From Gammaproteobacteria bacterium (GTDB lineage: Bacteria > Pseudomonadota > Gammaproteobacteria > Eutrophobiales > Eutrophobiaceae): a stretch of DNA of 37,954 nt. Each line of letters begins with the position of its first letter. The first letter of the stretch is position 1. Location: positions 150,608 to 188,561 of the forward strand of contig WVYN01000080.1 in assembly GCA_011772965.1 (NCBI GenBank). Reading direction: 5' to 3'. Below the pieces are notes generated by a model. It made no database searches and was not told the DNA's origin. It was given only the letters and a program-made list of their open reading frames with translations. Shown here one piece after another: positions 1-9,143 of the stretch. A program made the translations under genes and the position numbers.

Positions 1-47
1 GGCCGGCGGCATACAAAATCAGGTACCGGCCGTTACTTACATCCTGA

Positions 48-1268
48 TCAGACAACAGCACCCAGCTTGAATATAGGCAGATACATGCCGACGACAAGGC
101 CACCAATCACGACACCAAGGAATGCCATGATCATTGGTTCCAGCAAGCTGGTCAGTGCCTCAACAGCATCATCAACTTCCTGTTCATACCAGTCAGCCAC
201 TTTACCAAGCATGGTATCAATGGCACCGGATTCTTCACCGATGGCGACCATTTGAATCACCATGTTGGGAAACAGTTTGGTCTCCCTCATGGCTGTCTGT
301 AACTGGGTTCCCGTAGAGATTTCATCGCGTATATGAATACAGGCGTCGTGGTAGACAATGTTACCGGTAGCGCCGGCAACAGATTCCATCGCCTCAACGA
401 GAGGAGTGCCCGCGGCGAACATGGTCTCCAGAGTTCTGGCAAAACGGGCGATTGCAGCTTTCTCGAGTATGATGCCTACGATGGGAATTTTAAGAGACAT
501 ACGGTCCAGAAAATGACCGAACTTTAGGGAACGTTTCCTGGCCTCCAGAAACGCAAAAACACCACCAATGACGGCGAAGAGAAGGATATACCAATAATTC
601 ACAAACCAGTTCGATACATTAATAATCATCAGGGTCAATGCCGGCAAGTCAGCCCCGAAGCTGGAAAACAATTCCTTGAACTGGGGTATTACGAAGATCA
701 TCAGGATGGTAACAATAATGAAGGCAACCACAATGACCGCGGAAGGATAGAAAAGTGCACTCTTAATTTTTGACTTGAGTGCCTCGGTTTTCTCCATGTA
801 GGCTGCAATCTTGTGCAGAATTGCCTCAAGGATACCAGCATGCTCACCGGCTTCGACCAGATTGCAATAGAGGCTACTGAAATAGCGCGGACGCTTTCTC
901 AGGGCGTCAGTCAAACGGCCGCCGGCTTCTACATCGGATTTGACGCCCAGAATGAGTTCCTGCATGCCGGCGTTCTCATGGCCTCGGCCGACAATTTCAA
1001 AGGCCTGAACCAATGGCACACCTGCAGACATCATGGTGGCGAGCTGACGGCTGAATACTGTGATGTCCTTGGGAGAAATCTTGGTTTTAGCACCTATCCC
1101 AAGCAAGGGCTGAGGTTTTTTCTTGACCTTGATAGGATTGACGCCCTGTCTGCGTAAGACGGCCTTGACCAGCGCATCGGATTGTCCAGTCATTTCACCG
1201 GAAACTTTCTTGCCCTGCTTATTAGTCCCTTCCCAGACATACATTACTGATTTAGCTGCTTTGGCCAT
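48..1268 (-). CDS. pilC: Type IV pilus inner-membrane platform protein PilC
   Basis: PilC is the polytopic inner-membrane platform on which the PilB motor acts during pilus extension. The 406-residue product has the usual family length and the duplicated T2SSF arrangement: a cytoplasmic domain (about 75-190), a membrane segment (about 170-195), a second hydrophobic segment (about 218-240), a second cytoplasmic domain (about 270-370), and a C-terminal membrane helix (about 375-400). Characteristic stretches are FSRQLATMMSAGVPL near residue 72 and FARTLETMFAAGTPLVEAM near 276, the two copies of the same repeat. The ATG start is 5 bases after the pilB stop, so the two genes form one minus-strand operon. 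pilD would be expected next, beyond the window edge. Confidence 0.96.
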   Translation of the reverse strand: MAKAAKSVMYVWEGTNKQGKKVSGEMTGQSDALVKAVLRRQGVNPIKVKKKPQPLLGIGAKTKISPKDITVFSRQLATMMSAGVPLVQAFEIVGRGHENAGMQELILGVKSDVEAGGRLTDALRKRPRYFSSLYCNLVEAGEHAGILEAILHKIAAYMEKTEALKSKIKSALFYPSAVIVVAFIIVTILMIFVIPQFKELFSSFGADLPALTLMIINVSNWFVNYWYILLFAVIGGVFAFLEARKRSLKFGHFLDRMSLKIPIVGIILEKAAIARFARTLETMFAAGTPLVEAMESVAGATGNIVYHDACIHIRDEISTGTQLQTAMRETKLFPNMVIQMVAIGEESGAIDTMLGKVADWYEQEVDDAVEALTSLLEPMIMAFLGVVIGGLVVGMYLPIFKLGAVV

Positions 1269-1273
1269 AATAT

Positions 1274-2992
1274 TTACTCTAGGGTAACGCGGTTAACTTC
1301 AGCAAGACTGGTGATTCCATCCACCACTTTTTTCAGTCCGGAGGTACGTATGTCCCAGACCCCTTCTTTCACCGCCTGGTCGGTCAGTTGAACGGCATTG
1401 GCGCCCTCTATGATCATGCGTTTGGTTACATCACTTATCGGCATGACCTGGTAGATACCAGCACGGCCCTTAAAACCGGTTGGACAGTCATCGTTGCCTT
1501 CAACGGGTCCATAAACATTGAGGCCCTGTTCAACCCATTTCTTCGGGAAACCTTCATCTAGTAACGCTTGTTTGGGCATATCAATTTTTTGTTTATATTC
1601 CGGATGCAATCTCCGGCAGAGTCGCTGCGCCGATATCACATTGATGCTGGTGGCCACTGCAAATGCCTGTATACCCATGTCCTGGAGACGGGTCAGTGTT
1701 TGCGGGGCATCATTTGTATGTAATGTGGACATGACCATATGACCGGTTTGTGCAGCTTTGACTGCGATCGAACCGGTCTCTAGATCTCGGATTTCTCCAA
1801 CGAGTATGATGTCAGGGTCCTGGCGGAGAAAGGCCTTGAGGGCCTTGGCAAAGGTCATTCCCGTGCGTTCATCGACCTGGACCTGGTTAACACCCGACAG
1901 GTTGATTTCAACAGGATCTTCTGCGGTGGAAATATTGACATCGATCTTGTTAAGCAAGTTGATGCCCGTATAAAGCGATACAGTCTTGCCGCTACCGGTA
2001 GGCCCTGTCACCAGAAACATTCCATAGGGCTTCATCAGGTTTTCCATGAATATTTTTTTCTGGAAGTCTTCATAGCCCAGCTGATCAATTTGCAATGAGG
2101 CCGCATCCGAATTCAGGATACGCATGACAGCCTTTTCTCCATACAGCGTCGGGCAGGTGCTGATACGAAAATCGATGGCCTTGTTTTTCGATACCTTGAG
2201 CTTGATGCGACCATCCTGTGGTACACGCCGTTCCGAGACATCCAGTCGGGACATTACCTTGATACGAGCGGCAATTTTCTGTGACAGTGCCAATGGTGGT
2301 TTGGACATTTCCTGGAGCACACCATCGATTCGAAAGCGTACCCGGTAGACTTTCTCATAAGGTTCAAAATGCACATCAGAGGCCCCTCTCTTAATAGCAT
2401 CCAGCATGCACTTGTTTACGAACCGCACTACCGGAGCATCATCAATATCGGAATCATCGCTGGCCTCGTTGGGTTGTTCACTCGCTATGTCCAGATCATC
2501 CAGGTCCTCCAGTTCATCATCATCCATTTCAAAGCTGGTATCTGCTGCTTCCAGTGCCTTGTCGATGGCCTTTTGCAGTTTATCCTCTTCCACCAGCACG
2601 GCCTCTGTACCCATGCCGATGGCGAACTTGATTTCATCGAGGGCCATCAGATTAGTGGGATCAGATACTGCAATAAACATACGTTTGCCGCGCTGGAAAA
2701 TCGGCAAGGCATGGTGCTTTTTGAGCAGGTTTTCCTTAACGAGTTTGGTGATCTGGGGATCGATATCAATGACACTGATATCCAGTAGCGGGACGCCAAA
2801 CTCCTTGGCTGCAGAGAGAGCAATCTTGTCGGCCGGTGCCAGTTTGTTTTCAACAAGATAGTTTACAAACGGCTTTTTTGCTTTCAGTGAGCTCTCGTGA
2901 GCCCGCGCGGCTGCGGCCTCATCCAATATCCCGTCGAGCACAAGTTTTCGTGCCAGACCAGACAGGGAAATTTTCTTGTTAGTGACCGCCAT
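1274..2992 (-). CDS. pilB: Type IV pilus assembly ATPase PilB
   Basis: PilB is the cytoplasmic hexameric ATPase that powers pilus polymerisation. The 572-residue product has an N-terminal GspE/MshEN domain (about 1-150), an acidic linker (about 155-185, rich in D and E), and the secretion ATPase core: Walker A GPTGSGKT at 330-337, Walker B with IILVGEIRD at 395-403, and a His box GHMVMSTLHTNDA at 417-429. Oddity: the zinc-binding tetracysteine motif common near residues 460-505 in PilB is degraded. Only C503 of the second pair remains (GNDDCPTGFKGR), and the first pair reads CRRLHPEYK. Function as extension motor is otherwise secure. pilC follows 5 bases downstream. Confidence 0.96.
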   Translation of the reverse strand: MAVTNKKISLSGLARKLVLDGILDEAAAARAHESSLKAKKPFVNYLVENKLAPADKIALSAAKEFGVPLLDISVIDIDPQITKLVKENLLKKHHALPIFQRGKRMFIAVSDPTNLMALDEIKFAIGMGTEAVLVEEDKLQKAIDKALEAADTSFEMDDDELEDLDDLDIASEQPNEASDDSDIDDAPVVRFVNKCMLDAIKRGASDVHFEPYEKVYRVRFRIDGVLQEMSKPPLALSQKIAARIKVMSRLDVSERRVPQDGRIKLKVSKNKAIDFRISTCPTLYGEKAVMRILNSDAASLQIDQLGYEDFQKKIFMENLMKPYGMFLVTGPTGSGKTVSLYTGINLLNKIDVNISTAEDPVEINLSGVNQVQVDERTGMTFAKALKAFLRQDPDIILVGEIRDLETGSIAVKAAQTGHMVMSTLHTNDAPQTLTRLQDMGIQAFAVATSINVISAQRLCRRLHPEYKQKIDMPKQALLDEGFPKKWVEQGLNVYGPVEGNDDCPTGFKGRAGIYQVMPISDVTKRMIIEGANAVQLTDQAVKEGVWDIRTSGLKKVVDGITSLAEVNRVTLE

Positions 2993-3037
2993 TGGTATAT
3001 TTATCTAACTTTGCAAAGATTGACGCCTAAATATTAG

Positions 3038-3043
3038 ATTATA
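3038..3043 (-). promoter_or_regulatory. Possible sigma-70 -10 element upstream of pilB
   Basis: The minus strand reads a perfect TATAAT here, 46 bases before the pilB start, in a visibly AT-rich stretch. No good -35 hexamer lies at the right distance (the minus strand reads AAAATT there), so this is only a -10 candidate. The rest of the 217-base gap between pilB and clpB (2993-3209) holds a 13-base palindrome, ATCCGT-G-ACGGAT at 3104-3116, which lacks a T tract and so is not a typical terminator. I see nothing else there. Confidence 0.3.
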
Positions 3044-3209
3044 TGAGAGAAATAACCAACAATTTTCCTGAATTAAGCTCTTATTTCGGGGGGTTGTATG
3101 GTGATCCGTGACGGATTTCCACTTTGGCAGGGTTTGAGAATTACCTATCCGAGAGCCACTGGCCTGAGTGCTATGGTGCAGTGCAAGATAAGACGAGGAT
3201 CGTCATTAT

Positions 3210-5780
3210 TCATGCAAAGGTCAGCCTGTCACCCTCCAGCTGTACCTGGATTCGGGATCCTGGACCATACTTACTGGCCAGGATCTCTCTCGCTAGCGGG
3301 GTTTCAATATATTGCTGAATGGCCCGCTTCAACGGCCTGGCCCCATAGACCGGGTCATAGCCCACCTTGCCCAGCCAGGTCATGGCATCTGGGTTGATGT
3401 TGATGCTCATCTCCTGGTCTTGCAGCCGTTCCTGCAAGCGTTCAATCTGGATCCTGGCGATCTCCTGGATTTGGGCACCTGTGAGGCTGTGGAATACCAC
3501 AATGTCATCTATGCGGTTAATAAATTCCGGTCGGAAATGTTCTGCGACTATGCCCATGACCGTGTCTTTCATGGATTGATAGTCACTTTCATCGGACATT
3601 TGCTGGATCCGTTCCGAGCCCAGGTTGGAAGTCATGACGATGACGGTGTTGCGAAAGTCGACTGTACGGCCATGACCATCAGTCAGTCGCCCGTCATCAA
3701 GGACCTGTAACAGGATATTGAACACATCAGGATGTGCCTTCTCGACCTCATCCAGCAATATTAGGCTATAGGGTTTCCGTCGTACCGCTTCAGTCAGATA
3801 ACCGCCTTGTTCAAAGCCAACATAACCCGGCGGGGCACCTATTAACCTGGCGACAGCGTGCTTTTCCATGTATTCAGACATGTCGATACGGATCATGGCT
3901 TCTTCGGTGTCAAATAAAAAAGCTGCCAGGCTTTTGCAAAGTTCCGTCTTGCCGACACCGGTGGGACCCAGAAACATGAAGGTGCCATTGGGTCGGTTGG
4001 GGTCAGAGAGACCGGCACGGGAGCGGCGGATTGCATCGGCGACCGAGAGGATGGCTTCATCCTGCCCAATTACCCGGTTATGTAATTCTTCTTCCATGCG
4101 TAACAGTTTTTCCCGCTCACCTTCCAGCATCTTGGCAACTGGGATACCGGTCCAGCGCGAAACAACCTCGGCAATTTCATTTTCAGTGACCTTGTTGCGA
4201 AGCAGTTTCATTTTCGGTGATTCTTTTTTGTCAGCTTGCTGCAATTGTCTCTCGAGTTCGGGAATAACGCCGTATTGCAATTCAGACATCCTGTTCAGGT
4301 CACCGGCACGGCGTGCGTTTTCAAATTCCAGTTTTGCACGTTCAAGGTTTTCCTTGATATGGTGCGTTCCCTGCAAGGCTGCTTTTTCACCTTTCCAGAT
4401 CTCTTCCAGATCTGAAAATTCCCGTTCGACCTTGCCGATTTCATCCTCCAGAGTTTGCAGGCGTTTTTTCGAGGCTTCATCTTTTTCTTTTTTCAGTGCC
4501 TCGCATTCGATTTTCATCTGGATCAAGCGACGTTCAAGCCGGTCCATCGACTCCGGTTTTGAATTGATTTCGATGGATATGCGGCTGGCCGATTCATCGA
4601 TCAGATCAATAGCCTTGTCGGGCAATTGTCGATCTGTAATGTAGCGCTGTGAGAGGGTGGCTGCTGCAACAATGGCCGGATCGGTGATCTGGACATTATG
4701 ATGCACTTCGTAACGTTCCTTGAGTCCCCGCAGGATAGCAATGGTATCTTCTATACTGGGTTCATCGACCAGCACTTTCTGGAAACGACGCTCCAGTGCC
4801 GCATCTTTTTCAATATTGTCCCGATATTCATTCAGAGTAGTGGCACCGATGCAATGCAATTCGCCGCGTGCCAGGGCGGGTTTCAGCATATTACCTGCGT
4901 CCATGGCGCCCTCGGCCTTGCCGGCCCCCACCATGGTATGAACCTCGTCGATAAACAGGATGATTTGCCCTTCCTGCTTGGTCAGATCATTCAGCACGGC
5001 CTTGAGCCTTTCTTCAAATTCACCGCGGAACTTGGCGCCCGCAATCAGGGCCCCCATATCCAGCGCTAGCAGTCTCTTGCCCTTGAGGGCATCGGGTATT
5101 TCAGCGTTGATGATTCTCTGTGCCAGACCTTCGACGATGGCCGTTTTACCCACACCGGGTTCACCGATGAGCACAGGGTTGTTCTTGGTCCGACGTTGCA
5201 AGACCTGGATCGTCCGCCTTATCTCTTCATCCCGGCCAATGACCGGATCCAGCTTGCCCTGTTCAGCGCGGGCGGTGAGATCGATCGTATATTTTTCCAG
5301 TGCCTGTCGATTTTCCTCTGCATTCTGGTCAGCTACCGGCTGACCACCCCGTATTGCCTCTATGGCCTGCTCTATACTGGTTTTATCGGCGTTACATAGA
5401 CGCATCAATTTGCCCAGTTCGCCCTTGTCTTCCAGGGCCGCGAGGGCAAACAACTCGCTCGAGATATACTGGTCTTTACGTTGCTGTGCGTATTTATCTG
5501 TGAGGTTGAATAACCTCTCCAGGTCCTTGGAAATCAGCACTTCACCCGCCGTGCCTTCAACCTGGGGCAGTCGGTCCAGTGCCTCGTCGAGCTTGGTCCG
5601 GAGCTGGCTGTTATTGATACCGGCCTTGACAAGAAGGTTACGCATACTGCCGCCTTCCTGATCAAGCAGGGCAGACATGACATGAACAGGTTCTATGTAC
5701 TGGTTATCGCGTCCGACCGCAAGACTTTGAGCGTCCGCCAATGCCAGTTGGAACTTGGATGTGAATTTGTCAATACGCAT
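3210..5780 (-). CDS. clpB: ATP-dependent protein disaggregase ClpB
   Basis: ClpB is the Hsp100 chaperone that, with DnaK/DnaJ/GrpE, extracts polypeptides from heat-induced aggregates in the cytoplasm. The 856-residue length matches the family almost exactly. The order of domains is complete: N-terminal Clp repeat domain (1-145), NBD1 with Walker A GEPGVGKT at 206-213 and Walker [14 protein letters not shown], a long coiled-coil middle domain (about 410-525, rich in E, K, R and L) that distinguishes ClpB from ClpA and ClpC, then NBD2 with Walker A GPTGVGKT near 605 and the small C-terminal domain. It is preceded by a heat-shock type promoter (5813-5840). It stands alone between pilB and gdhA, all on the minus strand. 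Confidence 0.98.
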   Translation of the reverse strand: MRIDKFTSKFQLALADAQSLAVGRDNQYIEPVHVMSALLDQEGGSMRNLLVKAGINNSQLRTKLDEALDRLPQVEGTAGEVLISKDLERLFNLTDKYAQQRKDQYISSELFALAALEDKGELGKLMRLCNADKTSIEQAIEAIRGGQPVADQNAEENRQALEKYTIDLTARAEQGKLDPVIGRDEEIRRTIQVLQRRTKNNPVLIGEPGVGKTAIVEGLAQRIINAEIPDALKGKRLLALDMGALIAGAKFRGEFEERLKAVLNDLTKQEGQIILFIDEVHTMVGAGKAEGAMDAGNMLKPALARGELHCIGATTLNEYRDNIEKDAALERRFQKVLVDEPSIEDTIAILRGLKERYEVHHNVQITDPAIVAAATLSQRYITDRQLPDKAIDLIDESASRISIEINSKPESMDRLERRLIQMKIECEALKKEKDEASKKRLQTLEDEIGKVEREFSDLEEIWKGEKAALQGTHHIKENLERAKLEFENARRAGDLNRMSELQYGVIPELERQLQQADKKESPKMKLLRNKVTENEIAEVVSRWTGIPVAKMLEGEREKLLRMEEELHNRVIGQDEAILSVADAIRRSRAGLSDPNRPNGTFMFLGPTGVGKTELCKSLAAFLFDTEEAMIRIDMSEYMEKHAVARLIGAPPGYVGFEQGGYLTEAVRRKPYSLILLDEVEKAHPDVFNILLQVLDDGRLTDGHGRTVDFRNTVIVMTSNLGSERIQQMSDESDYQSMKDTVMGIVAEHFRPEFINRIDDIVVFHSLTGAQIQEIARIQIERLQERLQDQEMSININPDAMTWLGKVGYDPVYGARPLKRAIQQYIETPLAREILASKYGPGSRIQVQLEGDRLTFA

Positions 5781-5812
5781 TAATATTGTCTCAATAAATA
5801 TGGCTATCGATT

Positions 5813-5840
5813 AAATAAGGGCAGCAGCTGCCTTTTCAAG
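5813..5840 (-). promoter_or_regulatory. Sigma-32 (RpoH) heat-shock promoter of clpB
   Basis: The minus strand reads CTTGAAA (5840-5834), then 12 bases, then CCCTTATTT (5821-5813). The Enterobacterial RpoH consensus is CTTGAAA, 11-16 bases, CCCCATNT, so the -35 is perfect and the -10 close. It sits 33 bases upstream of the clpB ATG, leaving a short leader, and clpB is a classic RpoH target. The spacer contains a palindrome, GGCAGC-A-GCTGCC on the plus strand (5820-5832), which could also form a small hairpin at the end of the gdhA transcript. Confidence 0.8.
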
Positions 5841-5860
5841 TGAAGGAGGATTAAAAAGAC

Positions 5861-7285
5861 CTAAAAAACGCCAATGTCGTAATAGGATCGGGATATCTTG
5901 TCGATGGCGACAACATAAGCCGCTGTCCGGAGGTCAGTCACCTTGTTGTTGGATAGAAAGGTTTCCTTTAACTCCTGGTAGGCCACACGCATGGTATCGT
6001 CCAGACCAGAGCGCACCAGATCGAGTTCATCGGCACCACGGGCCAGCTCGGCATAGAATAAATCAGGAACGGCCTTTCCGGTCAGGTTCTCCATGGCAGA
6101 CAGTTCAATTTTCCCTCGCAGCTCCTCGTAACGCCTTTCCATGCGTCCAAAGCGAATATGTGCCAGATTCCGGATCCATTCAAAATAGGAAACTGTTACA
6201 CCACCGGCATTAACAAAGGCATCAGGCAGAATGGTGATATTTTTTTGCTGAAGTATTTCATCAGCGTTAAACGTTACCGGCCCATTGGCCGCCTCAACGA
6301 TAAGCCGGGTTTTGATATTATCTGCATTTTCGGAAGTGATCTGGCGTTCCAGGGCGGCGGGAATCAATATGTCACATTCATGTTCAAGGACGGTATCGCC
6401 ATTATCAATATAGCGGGCATCAGGATAACCTTTGACTGTCTGTTGGTGTTCATTCATATATTGCTTCACGCTTTCAACATGAAGCCCTTTTTCATTCACC
6501 AGCGCACCATCCTTTTCGATTATGCTGATTATGCGGGCACAGTCCTCTTCCTGTAGAAGCTTAGCTGCATTGTAACCGACATTGCCCAGTCCCTGGATAA
6601 TAATGCGTTTGTCACCAAGTCCGCCATTTAATCCAGCTGTCTTCACATCTTCGGTGTTTCGAAAGAATTCACGGATGGCATAGACGACACCTCTGCCGGT
6701 CGCTTCCTTGCGCCCACTGATACCACCATGATGTACCGGTTTACCTGTGACACAGGCCGAGTAATTGATGTCCTCAGGATGCAGGTGTTTATAGGTGTCT
6801 GCAATCCATGCCATCTCGCGTTCCCCAGTGCCGAGATCCGGAGCCGGTACATTCGTAGCCGGGCTCAGGAAACCTTCGCGGACCAGTTCCCTGGCAAACC
6901 TGCGGGTAATCAACTCCACCTCATCACGGGTGTAATCACAAGGATTGATTTGCAAGCCTCCCTTGGAACCTCCGAAAGGTACATTGACGATGGCACATTT
7001 ATAAGTCATCAAGGCAGCCAGTGCCTCGACCTCATCCTGATTGACGATTGGTGCGTAGCGGATCCCCCCTTTTGCTGGCAAACGATGTGTACTGTGAGTT
7101 GCACGCCAGCCGGTAAATACTTCCACCTTGCCTTTTATATCAACGGGAAACTTGACTTGCAGGATGGAATTACAGGACATAATGGCCTGGGCGATGCCGG
7201 GCTCGATTTTCAGGACCTTCATGGCCCGTTTGACCATACGATTAACGTTACTGGTAAACGAGGGTATTCTGGTCTTGTTTGCCAT
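5861..7285 (-). CDS. gdhA: Glu/Leu/Phe/Val dehydrogenase family, probable glutamate dehydrogenase
   Basis: Predicted to interconvert glutamate and 2-oxoglutarate plus ammonia with NAD(P). The 474-residue protein carries the family signature segments: KGGIRYAP at 72-79, the PFGGSKGG catalytic lysine loop at 103-110, PAPDLGTGEREMAW at 147-160, and a Rossmann GLGNVG at 232-237 for the nicotinamide cofactor. The C-terminal part includes DAFVNAGGVTVSYFEW, typical of glutamate dehydrogenases of the hexameric 45-50 kDa class. Cofactor preference cannot be read safely from the sequence. It is transcribed alone on the minus strand; a promoter candidate lies at 7304-7332. Confidence 0.9.
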   Translation of the reverse strand: MANKTRIPSFTSNVNRMVKRAMKVLKIEPGIAQAIMSCNSILQVKFPVDIKGKVEVFTGWRATHSTHRLPAKGGIRYAPIVNQDEVEALAALMTYKCAIVNVPFGGSKGGLQINPCDYTRDEVELITRRFARELVREGFLSPATNVPAPDLGTGEREMAWIADTYKHLHPEDINYSACVTGKPVHHGGISGRKEATGRGVVYAIREFFRNTEDVKTAGLNGGLGDKRIIIQGLGNVGYNAAKLLQEEDCARIISIIEKDGALVNEKGLHVESVKQYMNEHQQTVKGYPDARYIDNGDTVLEHECDILIPAALERQITSENADNIKTRLIVEAANGPVTFNADEILQQKNITILPDAFVNAGGVTVSYFEWIRNLAHIRFGRMERRYEELRGKIELSAMENLTGKAVPDLFYAELARGADELDLVRSGLDDTMRVAYQELKETFLSNNKVTDLRTAAYVVAIDKISRSYYDIGVF

Positions 7286-7303
7286 AATTCATACCCGTTG
7301 TTG

Positions 7304-7332
7304 ATTGTCTTTATTTGGGGTACTTGTCACAA
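7304..7332 (-). promoter_or_regulatory. Candidate sigma-70 promoter of gdhA
   Basis: On the minus strand TTGTGA (7332-7327) and GACAAT (7309-7304) are separated by exactly 17 bases, each matching four of six consensus positions. Transcription would start near 7297, just upstream of the gdhA ATG at 7285. This is the best promoter-like pair in the 68-base gap, but the leader would be very short. Confidence 0.35.
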
Positions 7333-7353
7333 ATATCTCTCGTTAAGCCTAGC

Positions 7354-8109
7354 TTATTCAGGGAAGTTATCCATCCATATCATGGTTGCCATCCTTCCAC
7401 AATTACCGTCCCGTCGATATGAATAGAAAAGCAAATCATCCCGGTAGGTGCAATGACCTGTCTTGTATATTTGCTGTATACCTTCACTGGACAGTTGCTG
7501 AGAAGCGAGTTGTTTTAAATCTGCAAACCAGTGACCAGGTCGACTGGCCGTAAAAACAGTCATCGCGGCAGGAGCAATTTGGAGGCAGGCGTCACGCACA
7601 ACCTCGTCTATTTCGTAATGCGCCGGACTGATACACGGTCCCATCCATGCCAGCAACTCTTCAGGCGATGCTTTGAAGCAATCCAGTGCCTGATGGACAA
7701 TGTTGCTGCTAAAGCCCCGCCAGCCAACATGAATTGCTGCGATTTCCTCGCCTTTTTTGTCACAAAGAAGGATTGGCAGGCAATCAGCCGTCATCACGAC
7801 ACACACTTGTGCGGGTTGATTCGTGTAACAGCCATCTGCTTCTCTGCCGGGATCATTTTCATTCTGTCTCAGGATCCCATTGCCATGAACCTGTTGCAAC
7901 CAGTATGGTTCAGCTGGCAGTCGCAGTAACTTTGCCAGCTGTTTTCGGTTTTTACGGACATTGTCATTATCATCACCGACGTGGTTCGCCAGGTTGAATG
8001 AGGCAAATTTACCGCTACTGACACCACCTTTCCGGGTCGTGATCCCGGCCCTGATATTTCCGGCTGCCGGCCAGTCGGCCGCTATCCATGATTCTGGTTC
8101 AGGCTTCAT
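7354..8109 (-). CDS. pgeF: Peptidoglycan editing factor PgeF (YfiH/laccase-domain protein)
   Basis: Member of the YfiH/DUF152 family, formerly called polyphenol oxidase. E. coli PgeF removes wrongly incorporated amino acids from peptidoglycan precursors (UDP-MurNAc-L-Ser). The 251 residues have the conserved metal/catalytic set: H75 in QQVHG, C110 in MTADCLPILLCD, and H127 in HVGWRG. The N-terminal GGVSSGKFASFNLANHVGD is the typical family opening. The start codon overlaps the end of rluD by 11 bases, so the two are translationally linked; the rluD-pgeF pair is a common arrangement in Gammaproteobacteria. Confidence 0.93.
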   Translation of the reverse strand: MKPEPESWIAADWPAAGNIRAGITTRKGGVSSGKFASFNLANHVGDDNDNVRKNRKQLAKLLRLPAEPYWLQQVHGNGILRQNENDPGREADGCYTNQPAQVCVVMTADCLPILLCDKKGEEIAAIHVGWRGFSSNIVHQALDCFKASPEELLAWMGPCISPAHYEIDEVVRDACLQIAPAAMTVFTASRPGHWFADLKQLASQQLSSEGIQQIYKTGHCTYRDDLLFYSYRRDGNCGRMATMIWMDNFPE

Positions 8110-9049
8110 CGGCCCGTAAGGCTGAGATGAGTGCTTGCATGTCTTCAGGCAACGGGATTTCGAAAACGACCGTTTCCTGGCTCAGCGGATGTGTCAAGCT
8201 TAGAGCGCAGGCGTGCAGAGCCTGTCGGGGGAATGCCCGTAGCCTCGCAAGCAGATCATCAGAAATTTGTTTGGGAACCTTCGCCCGTCCCGCATAAACC
8301 GGATCACCGACCAGTGGATGTTTCAGGGAGGCCATATGTACGCGGATCTGGTGGGTCCGCCCCGTTTCTAGCTGGATCCAGATATGAGTGTGATGGGAAA
8401 ATTTTTTTACGATCCGGTAATGGGTGATTGCCGGCTTGCCGTGTTCGACAACGGCCATCTGGGTCCGTTTCCTGGGGTGACGGCCAATGGGTTTATCGAT
8501 CGTGCCACCGGCTGTCATGACCCCATTGACTATCGCTTGGTATTCACGTTTTATAGTCCGCGCCTGCAGGTCAGCCACCAGCCGATTGTGACATTCGGGT
8601 GTTCGGGCAACCACCATGATCCCCGAAGTATCCTTGTCCAGCCGCTGGATAATGCCGGCCCTAGGGACAATTTCCAGGCCCGGATCATGATGCAGCAAGG
8701 CGTTCAGCAGGGTTTGACCCCTGTTTCCAGCTCCGGGGTGCACCACCAGTCCTGGAGGTTTATTGATGATCATCAAGGCCTCGTCCTCGTAAACAATATC
8801 GATTGGAATATCTTCTGCTGACCAGTTTTCCTGGGTTTCGTAACTGGCCCTGATTTCGATATACTCACCACCCCGGACCGGTTTGCGCTGATTGACCGTC
8901 TGATTATTGACAGAAACCAGGCCGCCCTTGATCCAGGCCTGCAGGCGGGAACGGGAATGCTCGGTAAACATCCGCGCCAGGGCCTGATCCAGACGTTTCC
9001 CGGCCAGTTCTGTGGGTATTACAGCGTTGAGATTGACTGGTTTCTGCAT
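8099..9049 (-). CDS. rluD: 23S rRNA pseudouridine synthase RluD
   Basis: RluD converts uridines 1911, 1915 and 1917 of 23S rRNA (E. coli numbering) to pseudouridine. From the ATG at 9049 the protein has 316 residues: an S4 RNA-binding domain (about 16-65), then the RluA-type catalytic domain with RLDKDTSG at 136-143 and catalytic D138. The residue before this motif is Q135 where most relatives have H. The open frame extends upstream to a TTG at 9115, but those 22 residues are unlike the family and would run into the bamD promoter space, so I chose 9049. It overlaps pgeF by 11 bases and is divergent from bamD. Confidence 0.93.
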   Translation of the reverse strand: MQKPVNLNAVIPTELAGKRLDQALARMFTEHSRSRLQAWIKGGLVSVNNQTVNQRKPVRGGEYIEIRASYETQENWSAEDIPIDIVYEDEALMIINKPPGLVVHPGAGNRGQTLLNALLHHDPGLEIVPRAGIIQRLDKDTSGIMVVARTPECHNRLVADLQARTIKREYQAIVNGVMTAGGTIDKPIGRHPRKRTQMAVVEHGKPAITHYRIVKKFSHHTHIWIQLETGRTHQIRVHMASLKHPLVGDPVYAGRAKVPKQISDDLLARLRAFPRQALHACALSLTHPLSQETVVFEIPLPEDMQALISALRADEA

Positions 9050-9143
9050 TAAGAAGTGTAATATTTGTACATACAAGACATTATCAGGCCATGACACAGC
9101 AAAATGAAATAGCAAACAAGTTTCCTAGGCGATTGATATAAAG

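Noticed and set aside
1-47. Start of pilD at the left edge
   Set aside because: A minus-strand ATG at 12-10 leaves only four codons (MPPA) and no clear ribosome-binding site, too little to support a call.
3104-3116. Palindrome downstream of clpB as a terminator
   Set aside because: It is short, with no stable loop and no T tract after it on the minus strand.
3868-4644. 258-codon plus-strand frame opposite clpB
   Set aside because: It is a serine/arginine-rich antisense shadow of a certain gene, with no family resemblance.
6728-7426. 232-codon plus-strand frame opposite gdhA
   Set aside because: It is an antisense shadow that also runs into the pgeF end; the composition is not protein-like.
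9050-9115. TTG start extending rluD by 22 residues
   Set aside because: The extra residues are not family-like and take up the divergent promoter region shared with bamD.
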